Assembly: GCA_025093985.1 (NCBI GenBank)
Contig: JACAAK010000002.1
Span: 1 to 64,000 of the forward strand
Direction: 5' to 3'
Source of the DNA: Calvatia gigantea
Lineage: Eukaryota; Basidiomycota; Agaricomycetes; Agaricales; Lycoperdaceae
DNA: 64,000 bases
Of this stretch, positions 9,770-21,116 are shown one piece after another. The notes beneath the pieces are model-generated. The model worked only from the letters and a program-made list of their open reading frames with translations, ran no database searches and was not told the origin of the DNA. Position 1 is the first letter of the stretch; every line of letters begins with the position of its first letter. The translations under genes were made by a program, and so were the position numbers.

Positions 9770-12538
9770 ATGGACCACAATGTCGAGTTCAACGCACTCG
9801 ACAGTGCCAACAATGGCTTCAGTCGTCTCTTTGAGAACGATATCGCGGGTGCAAAGAGCTTGCTCAGCAGCTCAGACGACCCTTTCCACCAGCTCGGCCT
9901 GGGCGTCTGTGCCTTTCTCGAAGCAGCCCTTGGCATGGAGGTACAGCGCCCTAGTTGTCTTCCGAGTTCAAATACTGACCAGCATAACAGGCACACATCA
10001 TAGAAGAGGCCAATCGCCGTCTCACCCTTGCAGAGGCTGGCACTCGCAAGAATACCAGAGTCAAAAAGCACGTCGAGAGTCATCGCTTCCATCCGGGCAT
10101 CGAGTGGGAAATCCTCAATGCCGACGCCGTCGTTCTACTCGGACTCATTCATGCTCTCAGGTGCGCCTCATGTGCACTGCTGCAGAACGCCCCCTCACCA
10201 ATTTTGATCGGCAGCGAATCGTACATGGGCTATTTGCAGTGTCTGTACGTCGTGGCTCTCTTCTCACCCGCTCCTATCAATTCTAACGTATAACCTAGTT
10301 ATGCTCTTAACTCGTTGGTCAACTCACTCCTCAGCTCAAAGCTCGTGCTAACTGCTTTTCAGCGCTCACTCTAAGTTTACTAAGTGAGTACAATTAGCAT
10401 GCTTGCGCACCGGCCGTTCATTTCCCCTAGGTTGTACAAGTCAGTCTTTCCACATGGAATTGACTCATTCCTTCCTCCTCCCCCTCTCGAAACCCCCGAT
10501 GCTATCAGTCGCCAGCACTCAGCCTCTAGTTTCGCGGGTTCCGTCTCATATTCCTCTACCTCCTCTGCGGCCTCATCAGCAAGTACTCTGCCTGGGCCAC
10601 CTAATTCAGAACCCAAACAATTCATCGTTCCTAAACGCAGCTTCTTTGGTCGTTGGACTCCTAGCGCGTCCACCCCAGCCTTGACTGCTGCACACCATCG
10701 CCCACATATCCATCCAGCCAAACCGGACGGTCCCATTGATGATCTTATTATTGCCGGAACCGCTTTCGGCGAGTTTGAAACAGCCACTCCTGTTTATGCA
10801 CGTATTGACATTCAACTCAGGATACGGCCTTTTTAACCTCGTGTTTTCCCTCCTCCCCAAACGCGTCCAGTGAGTCTCTCAGTGTTCTCACTTGACTCGC
10901 CTCACGCCCACAAAGGAATGTTGTTGGCTTCTTCGGCTACAAGCATGACAGGAAGCTTGCACTCAAGGCTCTAACTGTTGCGGCTGCGCGGAATGATACT
11001 CATTCTGTCTTTGCTGGGTGAGTTCTTTTTGCACCCTCCCCCCACAACATTCTAATACGCGTTCAGGCTAGTGCTTATGACCTACTACGGCGTTGTCCTT
11101 TTGCTTGCCGGATACCAAGCAAATGAGTCCGATATTGTTAAGGAATACCAAGACCTTGTCGAGAAGTTCGTCTTCGCGCCTTCCATACCACGCTCCGTTC
11201 CTTATCCCGTCCTCAGAACACACAGTAGATTTCCAAACGGTGCTCTCTGGATATTGAACAAAGTTTGTGTTCTGTTCTTTTGAGCCCCCTATCCCGACCC
11301 CTTTTTACTAGGCTAAAATTCTACGCATGACTCAAAACCCGGAAGCAGCAATCAAAGTTCTCCAAGGCGGACTGAAATCTGATCGTCCATTCGCCTTCGC
11401 TCAGGCGGACAGCCTTGTAAGTCTCGTTCTTAGCCAGGATCCGCCTTCTCATCCGCTAGTAGCTCGTATTTGAACTTGCTTGGACCCTTCTCGGTCAGCG
11501 ACGTTACCAAGAGGCTGCTGATATGTTCCTTCGCATAACGGAGCTCAACACATGGTGCGTCAGAAACTTCTCCTAAGTTTCCCGTCTCACCCCACCGAAT
11601 AGGAGTCATGCTACTTATTATTTCATTGCGGCTGGATGTCATTGGTCACTCGGTAACTACGAAAAGTCACAACAGCTCTTCGACGCGATCCCAGGCCTCA
11701 TTGACAAGAAGATTGGTGGAAAGGAGCTCCCGACCGAAGTCTTTATCAAAAAGAAGAGTCTGTTATCCTTAATTCCGTTCGCCACCTTTGAGGCTGACAC
11801 TCGCATCCCAGTTGCTTTCTATCGGAATAAGCAGAAGCGCCTTGGTGAAGCAGATGCACGTTTTGTAGAAGCAATTACTATCAGTCCCTCCGATGGTACG
11901 CTGGCTTGACTTCATTGGTAAACATAGTCTAACCCTCGCTACCTTAGAAATTGCTGTTTGTAAGGATCTATCACCTTTCCCCTAAGGTCTATACTGATGC
12001 CAGTCTAGTCTGGAACACTCATTCGCGCGTCTCCGAAACTGTTGCTCTCCTTCACATACAGGAATGGACCTCGACATCCCCACTTCCAACTATTTCGAGC
12101 CCTCACTCATCCCCACCTACATCTTCGCCGCCACGAAAGCTTGTCCTCGATACCCCTGACGAATTCGCGCTCCGCTCTCTGCTTCTCGGTGTTGTTCACA
12201 GGACGACCAAAGCATACACCGCCAGCCGGGCTTTCCTCAAAGACGCCCACAACAAACAGAATCAAATTGTGAACAGCACTTGGATCGGCGGAGTCGCCAT
12301 GTTTGAACTCGCCGTTCTTGAGTTAAAAGAAGCGGAGATGGTTGAGCAACAAGGTCTCCTTGAAGCGATTTCGCTGCAAAAGCGGTGGAGGAGCGCACTC
12401 AACTCAGCCACTCAGCACCTTGATAGAGCTATATCCCTTGCAACGCAGGCGACGGATTTGTCGTCTAGACTTGATACGCGGATTTCCATGTTGAAGGACG
12501 AGATCGTGGCTAAGAAGGATTTCCTCGGGATTACCTAG
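9770..12538 (+). CDS. IML2: IML2 / TTC39-family tetratricopeptide protein
   Basis: This is a multi-exon gene for a protein of the IML2/TTC39 family, which in yeast is needed for clearance of lipid-linked inclusion bodies and associates with mitochondria and nucleus. The start is [20 protein letters not shown] (exon 9770-9940), followed by at least ten further short exons. Family hallmarks are the N-terminal [20 protein letters not shown] region, the conserved [19 protein letters not shown] segment, and TPR-like helices around [20 protein letters not shown] and [21 protein letters not shown] serine- and proline-rich insert lies between. The last exon (from about 11960) ends at 12538. All joints I checked keep frame. 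The intron at 10769-10820 uses a GC-AG border. The gene appears intact. Confidence 0.9.
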
Positions 12539-13724
12539 AACCGAGTAGATGGATCGTTTTTATTATCCTTTAATCATGCAGTAGGAAGATGGTTTGTTTT
12601 CAGTGATGCCTATTTAACTCTATCCAACTTATCTTTAGACAGTGGTCTCTTATAAATACCACTGTATTTTAACCCTTAACAGTTATTCGTCAATATCAAA
12701 CACGATGCGGACATGACTGTGATCGTGAAGTTACTGGAGACTTCGCCCACTGCCACCCCAAACTTCACAAATAAATCAGCGCGACGGCCAACGGAGAGGC
12801 TGCAATACGTCATGGTGCAACATTCCCCCATTACTCTCAGGTGCGATCTTACTGACAATTGTCGGTTCGTTCGCCTAACCCGGCGAATGTGGAATCCGGA
12901 ATGGGGGGAATAAACTCTATCGGAAAAGGCTTCCAGACCAGAAAACCCGCCATCGCAAGAAGTTGTCGGTTCCCTGGGAATTTGCGTCCTATGTGTTCAA
13001 GTTGGACAAATAATACCTTGAAAAAATTGGGATTGCTGACACTGTTCAAAATGAGGTCAGCGTTGCTTGCTTGGAAAGTCCTTTGGCTTCTAATCAAGTA
13101 ACAGGATAAATTAATTATATTAGGCTAGTATCAAAGGGAAACGAATGGTATGGGATATGCTGGCTGTGTGTGATGGATGGACAATCTCATGAAAAATGTT
13201 TGCTAGTCCAGAGATAGTGGGCCGGTGAAATTGAGGTTTTTGTAAATCAGCTTGTTATGGCTGTGGAGGGTCCATAGTAACCATCCACATTTGGGAGATT
13301 TGGTTCGCCCGGGTTATTACGGTCGAAAGGGATGGGTTTACATCATCTGCATATCCAGAACCCCGTCGAAAAAAACTAACCATAGTGGCGCCTCTCGCCC
13401 TCTCAATTAGTTCAGTAGGCCGATCACGCCGTGAAAGAGCTACTTCTCTCAAACGAAAGACGGTCCCTCGCGGGGGTGAGAAGGCGTCGCAGCTCTATTT
13501 CGTTGAGTGCCTGAGGGGATTGGAAATGGGCCTCAAATTGAAAGCTTATCAAAAATTCAACGAATAGCTAAATCCCTTTGTTTTTTTGTACATGTTAACG
13601 TGCTGTGTGCCTAAGCCAATATCCGACTACTCTTGAGAGCTATAGCGCTGTCCAAATATTCCCTCTTCAATAGCTTTTATTTCTGTACGCATACGTCAAT
13701 AAGACAACTTGCGGGGTTAGTTTA
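12539..13724. other. Intergenic, no gene recognised
   Basis: Only short open frames on both strands occur here, none with a recognisable motif or convincing exon chain. Confidence 0.5.
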
Positions 13725-16048
13725 TTACTCACGCAGAGCAACATGTTTTGAGTGGAAGCGACAAAGCGCCAAGTTCCCTATTGCCGTTTTCAGCCACCGG
13801 ATGCGGGAACCTAGATAATGCAGACCTACCCATCATATACCACATGTTCGTGACACCGATGTCCCTCCAAGCGCCATTAATCTCACCTTCCGAATTCAGC
13901 CCCCAGATTTTCTTCACTCTCTTGGCGACATCGTCACCACAGACGCCACGAATCACATCCCCTATTTCTCCCAATCTGTTTCGGTAAATGTCAGAGGCCA
14001 GCGCGTCGGAGTAATTCCCCCAATTTACACACCCAGTAGCAAAAATGATAACATCTGCAGGCAGTTCCGAGCCGTTTGCGAATTTGAGCCCAGTCTCCGT
14101 AATCTCGGAAATATTGCCATCGTTCTTAAGCTTGATCTTCTTATCAATTATTAGCTGAGAAGCACCCGTATCTGACGTATGGTATGAGTACTTCCATCTT
14201 ATTAAACAAGGTGAATTGCTCGTACCCAAGTAGTATCCACCGGCTTTATTCCACGCCAGAAGACCGAATCCGGTGCCTTCAATACCGTCTGTAAGCTTGA
14301 ACCCGACGTTCCGGAGGCCCTCAAGAAGCTCTCTAAATAGGGAGGAATTAGCAACAGGCCCGGTCTTTCTGCGATTAAACGAACTTGTCGAGTCCAGCAA
14401 TTTCCTTGACCTTCCGCTGTTGAAATTCCAAGGCCATGAAGTGTGGAAATGAGGCATTCAGCCTATCTGCAATATCTGCTGGCGGACCGCCTTCACAGTA
14501 AAGGTCTGGCAGAGCGCATTGGACCCAAACATTGTCGATTGACACCTCGGCCTACCTTTAAAGAGAACGTCCCAGCCGTTCTTGCAGGACATGATGTAAG
14601 TCGGTCCGCGTTGAACTATTGTTACGTCTAGAAGAAAGGATATGGATCGATCGTGCCCCTAAAGAAAGCGAGATAGCTGACCAATGCCGTGATCGTAGTA
14701 GTCTTTGGCAATATCGTGCGCTGACAGCAACAAGCTCAGCAAGCTGAAGGTGAAAACAAGAAACGGGACTCGCCCACCTGAGGTACAGGATCCAACAATG
14801 ACGACTTTCTTCCCGGAGTGATCTAGCGCCCTCTTGTGCTGTGTTGAATGGAGAAACTCTCCTTTGAACCTGTCCTACGAAAAGGTGAATGTCCCACACA
14901 GAAACAACCCGCTTGCTACATACGAGCCCGGGGTAGTCATACGATCTGATAGAACCACCACTGAGGCCAGTTGCGAAGACCAAATGATTTACAACGAATT
15001 CTCTTTCCGCTCCATCACCGCGCCTGATCTTGACATGCCACTTGTTATTGCCGTCTTGAAATGTGGACATGATGTCAGACGACGTCCAAACGGGAAGCTC
15101 CATCGCTTCGGCGTAATATTCCAACCAATTTGCCAACTTGAGTGCAGGAGTATAGACTGGCCATGTTGGCGGGAACCTGGCGGGTAATGAGAGGTCCGGT
15201 TGACCAAACTACTGGAGGTCCCTGACGTACGACATATATGGCATGTGATCATACCCTATTTTTATTAGCGAAGTGTTAACGTGGGGTTTCTATTACTGTT
15301 TGAAATGTAATTAGAACAACTTACAAACTGGATCATGCAAGCACAGTGCTTCATAACGATCTCTCCAGTTATCCCCAATCCTATTATTCTTTTCCACGAT
15401 CAAGGCCGGGACTCCGATAGCCCTTAAACGTACGGCCAACTCAAGTCCACTCTGCCCGGCACCAATAATCAACACCGCCGGATTTTCATTCAAAAATTCT
15501 GCCTCCTTCTGCCTCTCTTTCCCCCACAATCCGTGATTTGGTAGGGGGTTTCTCAAAGGACCAATCTTCTCCGGATATCCCTTGAGGTCCTCCAAGTTAG
15601 TGAAGATCACATATGCCTTCCAACCACTATTTTGTGTCGGTACTAAACGCACGATACCTGAACCGATGCCGGCATCTGTCTCAAAATCAAACAATGCGTT
15701 GATCCAAGCCAGATCAGGATAAGGTTGCTGTAGCTCAAGATACTCATCCTTGAGCTTGAGGGTTCGCATCCCCATCACGGAAATTTGGTCCCCGAGGAAT
15801 TGAACAATCTCGTTCCGCCCTATGAAAGTTCGAAAATCCCATGTTAGCGCAAGGAAGTCGCGCCAGAAGGAGTCAGGGAGGAGAAGATTGGCAACCGCTT
15901 GCATATCTCGGGACTCCAGCACAACAGAAAATGCAGAGAGCCAGTTCGAAGCTACTCTGCGGACATCAAGGTCTGCTGGGACGGTGGCATTCAAAATGGG
16001 AAGGGTAGGCAATTTGATGTCTGGGACTTGGGGGGTATTTGGAGACAT
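13725..16048 (-). CDS. Flavin-containing monooxygenase with N-terminal SnoaL-like domain
   Basis: This is an FAD- and NADPH-dependent monooxygenase of the FMO/YUCCA-like class common in fungi; the substrate is unknown. The likely start is MSPNTPQVPDIKLPTLP at 16048. Residues of about 30-170 resemble a SnoaL/NTF2-like fold. Next come the FAD motif VLIIGAGQSGLELAVRLRA, FKGEFLHS, the second nucleotide motif VVIVGSCTSAHDIA, and VIIFATG near the end. Several short introns are needed, including one that joins ...HMPYM to FPPTWPVY. The last intron leads to GNLALCRFHSKHVALRE and the stop at 13725. The 5' part lies inside a 3.29-kb tandem duplication whose left edge falls within an intron (about 15204). 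This is the copy that keeps both halves, so it is the functional candidate. Confidence 0.85.
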
Positions 16049-16489
16049 TGGCGAGCGGTGATCAGTCAAGCAGAACGAGGGTGCAACAGTCAGCTTAAAC
16101 TTCAAACAGGAGCAATTTATTTCCACGATTAAGGATCGTGTGATTACTGGAGAAGCATGAGAGATAAGGATAGGCACATGCATTCCGTGCGACTGAAAGG
16201 ACCTTCTTTTCCCTTTAGCGTCAATTCTCCCAAGGTCCGGTCACTGATCCTGAAAACAGTCGATGGACGGTGATGTCATCGCGACTGATCGTCGTTATAT
16301 CTCCTTACATTTGTGGGCGGTGGGAAGTTGTGTGTGATCTCAAATAACTTTCATCAGTTCAGTCTTAAGTCGTTATACATCACAGAAGAGATCTCTCTAG
16401 GTTCAGCCGCGAAGCCTTAAGGTCCCAGCAAGATTACGACGAACGTCGGAATCAGAATCGTCGGTACACGATAACCACCGATGCGAGGA

Positions 16490-16804
16490 TTACCGCTGGG
16501 AATTAGTCAGGACCATGCCGCAATAAACACGATAAGCAACGCCAACTCCCTTTGTGAGCGTCAAAACGGCCTGCCGGTAGAAGCTAATCGCGTCACTCGA
16601 CTGAGTGTAAATGTCATCCTTATTCCAAGTGACGTGGAATTCCTCAATGACGGCAGGTTTACCGGTCGTGTTTTGGCTTCCACCCAAACCCGTCGAACCT
16701 CCAGGGATTTCGTTGTTAGCCTGGACCGAAGGTTCAGGGTATGCCCAAGGCAAAATCATCGGACTCCAGTTGGGGACAGGTATAACAATGGGGCGAACTG
16801 ACAT
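16490..16804 (-). CDS. Hypothetical small ORF in duplication A (copy 1)
   Basis: This is a 104-codon frame (MSVRPIVIPVPNWSPMILPW...) between the monooxygenase promoter side and the C2/transmembrane fragment. It has no recognisable domain. Composition (VIEEFHVTWNKDDIYTQSSD) looks protein-like, and it could be a terminal exon of a gene starting near 17190, but I could not build a convincing chain. The chance that it is not a gene is substantial. Confidence 0.22.
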   Translation of the reverse strand: MSVRPIVIPVPNWSPMILPWAYPEPSVQANNEIPGGSTGLGGSQNTTGKPAVIEEFHVTWNKDDIYTQSSDAISFYRQAVLTLTKGVGVAYRVYCGMVLTNSQR

Positions 16805-17823
16805 AAAAGGTTTCAGGTCTGTGTCATTGAGACGGGGGTTGGTGTCGGAATCGGTACCCTATTGGCTCGTGCTGGCCAAGATAAGGGTGTGTGGGAACAG
16901 AAACTAGTTCTGTTGACGAAACAGGAGGCAAGCACGATCGCGTCCGACGACCGTTGAGGCTGATACACGAGGCAGATGTTGGCTCGAGAGACTTTGTTGA
17001 CAGATCAGAGAGGCTCGGAACAATCAGCCTGATCCGTGCAGAGATTCCGGGAGGATAAGTCCCCAAGTCGAACAAGGGCGACTAGGGGACACGAAATACG
17101 TTCGGACGAGGTGAAACGAGGAGCAGTAGTTCTTGGAGGTAAGAGAAACAAATGGAAACAGAGGGTTTTCAAAGATGAAGAGTGGGGCACCGTAGATTAG
17201 ATGATGAGCTACTACAGCCTGTAAGTCTTATATACTCTGAGATCAAGTCCGTGCACCATGTTACAAGCTATGTTGAAACCGAAGTATTGCAGACGGAGAT
17301 TAAAGGGAGTAGTAGAAATTGAGTAAGTGAAGATAGCCGAACACGAGGGAGGGGGGTGGATACACAGGAATCAAGGGGGTTTGATGGAATTATATGAATA
17401 TGCTGACACGAAGTTTCAATCTTGAGTACCCGTGGTGGATGGATGTTCGGCTGCTTGTTTTACGGGCAGCCGGTTTCCAGCCTCCACAAGGTGTGCGAAG
17501 GTCCATGTGCACTGATAACTTGTAACGACAATCAGACAGGGACACAAGTGCCGTTAGAGTTGAATTTGCGTCCAGAGGTCTTGGCGGAACCAGCTGTGGT
17601 AGTAGGACCCAAGCAGCCGAGGAACTCGGCGTCTTTGTGAGAGGCGTGAATATTAGAGGGGCAGGGTAAATCAGATCTTGTATTAGTCAGGGTGATCCTG
17701 GTACAATCTACGGTAATCGATGTCAAAGTATATCTGATCTCTTCCTCAGTGCTATGCTGGAGGACACGGCGTTATCGTAGGTCTCCCACCCCTGGGCGTT
17801 CGACAAGGGATTTCTGATGGGAA

Positions 17824-18498
17824 TCACTTGGACGGCTCTACTGTCGATGCCTGTGTCATTTTTCGAACCGCCATGACCACTCCTTGCTTGCTTGCTTTTC
17901 CACCAGCGACAATCTTGCCTGCGCACCAGTGGGCACCGTAAACCAAGAACTGTAAGGACATGATCAAGCCCACAAGGAAGCACACGGCCGCAACACCCTC
18001 GGGCCAAACTTCGAATGCGACGAGGCCAAGGAAGGCCATTAAAGCGAGCGCTGAAAGGAGCATGCACATTGCAGGCATCCGAGCAGAGAGGGAAAAGAAG
18101 AAGTAGGAGCCGTAGACGTCCTGAGCACGGAACTGGGGATTTTGGGTCGGCATTAGGGTATTCCGAAGATAAGAACGGCACATACAATAAATGTTTTAAG
18201 GTCTACCCAGTTATATCGGAAGAGGAACCAGGCATCAATCGCCATGCCGAGGCCTGAGGCCATGCTACTCCCGGCTATAGCACTTAGTGCGTAAGGGTGG
18301 ATCTGGAATAAAGAATCGGGAGAGATCGCAAATACGGCGGCGTTCACAGCAGAGAGAGCGGCGAGCTACAATTTGAAATCAGCTGAGCCCGGCAACTGGA
18401 AGACATTTATAACCACTCACTAGGCCACCGACGTACTGCCATTCCCTTTGAAGCCTTTCAAAAACAGGTTCGTAATCTGACTCAGTTCCTGCTTCTTT
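17824..18498 (-). pseudogene. 3' fragment of C2/transmembrane gene (duplication copy 1)
   Basis: This is an exact copy of the last exons of the gene at 21117-23083, cut at the duplication junction (18498) inside the codons for SELKEAG. It keeps the transmembrane-rich C-terminal exons (SSMASGLGMAIDAWFLFRYN; AMCMLLSALALMAFLGLVAF). It has lost the promoter, the C2 domain and everything upstream. On the minus strand the sequence feeding into it is the truncated monooxygenase 5' end, so any transcript would be a chimera. Confidence 0.8.
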
Positions 18499-19341
18499 CC
18501 AAACTACTGGAGGTCCCTGACGTACGACATATATGGCATGTGATCATACCCTATTTTTATTAGCGAAGTGTTAACGTGGGGTTTCTATTACTGTTTGAAA
18601 TGTAATTAGAACAACTTACAAACTGGATCATGCAAGCACAGTGCTTCATAACGATCTCTCCAGTTATCCCCAATCCTATTATTCTTTCCACGATCAAGGC
18701 CGGGACTCCGATAGCCCTTAAACGTACGGCCAACTCAAGTCCACTCTGCCCGGCACCAATAATCAACACCGCCGGATTTTCATTCAAAAATTCTGCCTCC
18801 TTCTGCCTCTCTTCCCCCACAATCCGTGATTTGGTAGGGGGTTTCTCAAAGGACCAATCTTCTCCGGATATCCCTTGAGGTCCTCCAAGTTAGTGAAGAT
18901 CACATATGCCTTCCAACCACTATTTTGTGTCGGTACTAAACGCACGATACCTGAACCGATGCCGGCATCTGTCTCAAAATCAAACAATGCGTTGATCCAA
19001 GCCAGATCAGGATAAGGTTGCTGTAGCTCAAGATACTCATCCTTGAGCTTGAGGGTTCGCATCCCCATCACGGAAATTTGGTCCCCGAGGAATTGAACAA
19101 TCTCGTTCCGCCCTATGAAAGTTCGAAAATCCCATGTTAGCGCAAGGAAGTCGCGCCAGAAGGAGTCAGGGAGGAGAAGATTGGCAACCGCTTGCATATC
19201 TCGGGACTCCAGCACAACAGAAAATGCAGAGAGCCAGTTCGAAGCTACTCTGCGGACATCAAGGTCTGCTGGGACGGTGGCATTCAAAATGGGAAGGGTA
19301 GGCAATTTGATGTCTGGGACTTGGGGGGTATTTGGAGACAT
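18499..19341 (-). pseudogene. 5' fragment of monooxygenase gene (duplication copy 2)
   Basis: This is a duplicate of the first exons of the gene at 13725-16048, starting at the equivalent ATG (19341). It is truncated at 18499 in an intron. Two single-base deletions relative to copy 1 break the frame, one after PLPNHGLWGK and one after GVPALIVE within and just past the FAD motif. It cannot encode a working enzyme. Confidence 0.85.
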
Positions 19342-19782
19342 TGGCGAGCGGTGATCAGTCAAGCAGAACGAGGGTGCAACAGTCAGCTTAAACTTCAAAC
19401 AGGAGCAATTTATTTCCACGATTAAGGATCGTGTGATTACTGGAGAAGCATGAGAGATAAGGATAGGCACATGCATTCCGTGCGACTGAAAGGACCTTCT
19501 TTTCCCTTTAGCGTCAATTCTCCCAAGGTCCGGTCACTGATCCTGAAAACAGTCGATGGACGGTGATGTCATCGCGACTGATCGTCGTTATATCTCCTTA
19601 CATTTGTGGGCGGTGGGAAGTTGTGTGTGATCTCAAATAACTTTCATCAGTTCAGTCTTAAGTCGTTATACATCACAGAAGAGATCTCTCTAGGTTCAGC
19701 CGCGAAGCCTTAAGGTCCCAGCAAGATTACGACGAACGTCGGAATCAGAATCGTCGGTACACGATAACCACCGATGCGAGGA

Positions 19783-20097
19783 TTACCGCTGGGAATTAGT
19801 CAGGACCATGCCGCAATAAACACGATAAGCAACGCCAACTCCCTTTGTGAGCGTCAAAACGGCCTGCCGGTAGAAGCTAATCGCGTCACTCGACTGAGTG
19901 TAAATGTCATCCTTATTCCAAGTGACGTGGAATTCCTCAATGACGGCAGGTTTACCGGTCGTGTTTTGGCTTCCACCCAAACCCGTCGAACCTCCAGGGA
20001 TTTCGTTGTTAGCCTGGACCGAAGGTTCAGGGTATGCCCAAGGCAAAATCATCGGACTCCAGTTGGGGACAGGTATAACAATGGGGCGAACTGACAT
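19783..20097 (-). CDS. Hypothetical small ORF in duplication A (copy 2)
   Basis: This is identical to the 104-codon frame at 16490-16804, in the second copy of the repeat. It has the same uncertain coding status. Confidence 0.22.
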   Translation of the reverse strand: MSVRPIVIPVPNWSPMILPWAYPEPSVQANNEIPGGSTGLGGSQNTTGKPAVIEEFHVTWNKDDIYTQSSDAISFYRQAVLTLTKGVGVAYRVYCGMVLTNSQR

Positions 20098-21116
20098 AAA
20101 AGGTTTCAGGTCTGTGTCATTGAGACGGGGGTTGGTGTCGGAATCGGTACCCTATTGGCTCGTGCTGGCCAAGATAAGGGTGTGTGGGAACAGAAACTAG
20201 TTCTGTTGACGAAACAGGAGGCAAGCACGATCGCGTCCGACGACCGTTGAGGCTGATACACGAGGCAGATGTTGGCTCGAGAGACTTTGTTGACAGATCA
20301 GAGAGGCTCGGAACAATCAGCCTGATCCGTGCAGAGATTCCGGGAGGATAAGTCCCCAAGTCGAACAAGGGCGACTAGGGGACACGAAATACGTTCGGAC
20401 GAGGTGAAACGAGGAGCAGTAGTTCTTGGAGGTAAGAGAAACAAATGGAAACAGAGGGTTTTCAAAGATGAAGAGTGGGGCACCGTAGATTAGATGATGA
20501 GCTACTACAGCCTGTAAGTCTTATATACTCTGAGATCAAGTCCGTGCACCATGTTACAAGCTATGTTGAAACCGAAGTATTGCAGACGGAGATTAAAGGG
20601 AGTAGTAGAAATTGAGTAAGTGAAGATAGCCGAACACGAGGGAGGGGGGTGGATACACAGGAATCAAGGGGGTTTGATGGAATTATATGAATATGCTGAC
20701 ACGAAGTTTCAATCTTGAGTACCCGTGGTGGATGGATGTTCGGCTGCTTGTTTTACGGGCAGCCGGTTTCCAGCCTCCACAAGGTGTGCGAAGGTCCATG
20801 TGCACTGATAACTTGTAACGACAATCAGACAGGGACACAAGTGCCGTTAGAGTTGAATTTGCGTCCAGAGGTCTTGGCGGAACCAGCTGTGGTAGTAGGA
20901 CCCAAGCAGCCGAGGAACTCGGCGTCTTTGTGAGAGGCGTGAATATTAGAGGGGCAGGGTAAATCAGATCTTGTATTAGTCAGGGTGATCCTGGTACAAT
21001 CTACGGTAATCGATGTCAAAGTATATCTGATCTCTTCCTCAGTGCTATGCTGGAGGACACGGCGTTATCGTAGGTCTCCCACCCCTGGGCGTTCGACAAG
21101 GGATTTCTGATGGGAA

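Larger units (their letters stand above)
15204..18498. repeat. Tandem duplication A, copy 1
   Basis: This is a unit of about 3,294 bp whose whole sequence recurs immediately downstream at 18499-21791. The left boundary lies in an intron of the monooxygenase gene, and the right boundary lies in an exon of the C2/transmembrane gene. The only differences I found between the copies are two missing bases in homopolymers of copy 2. Confidence 0.93.

Noticed and set aside
10380..10860. Overlapping antisense frames inside the IML2-like gene
   Set aside because: Shadows of the Ser/Pro-rich coding exon on the plus strand.
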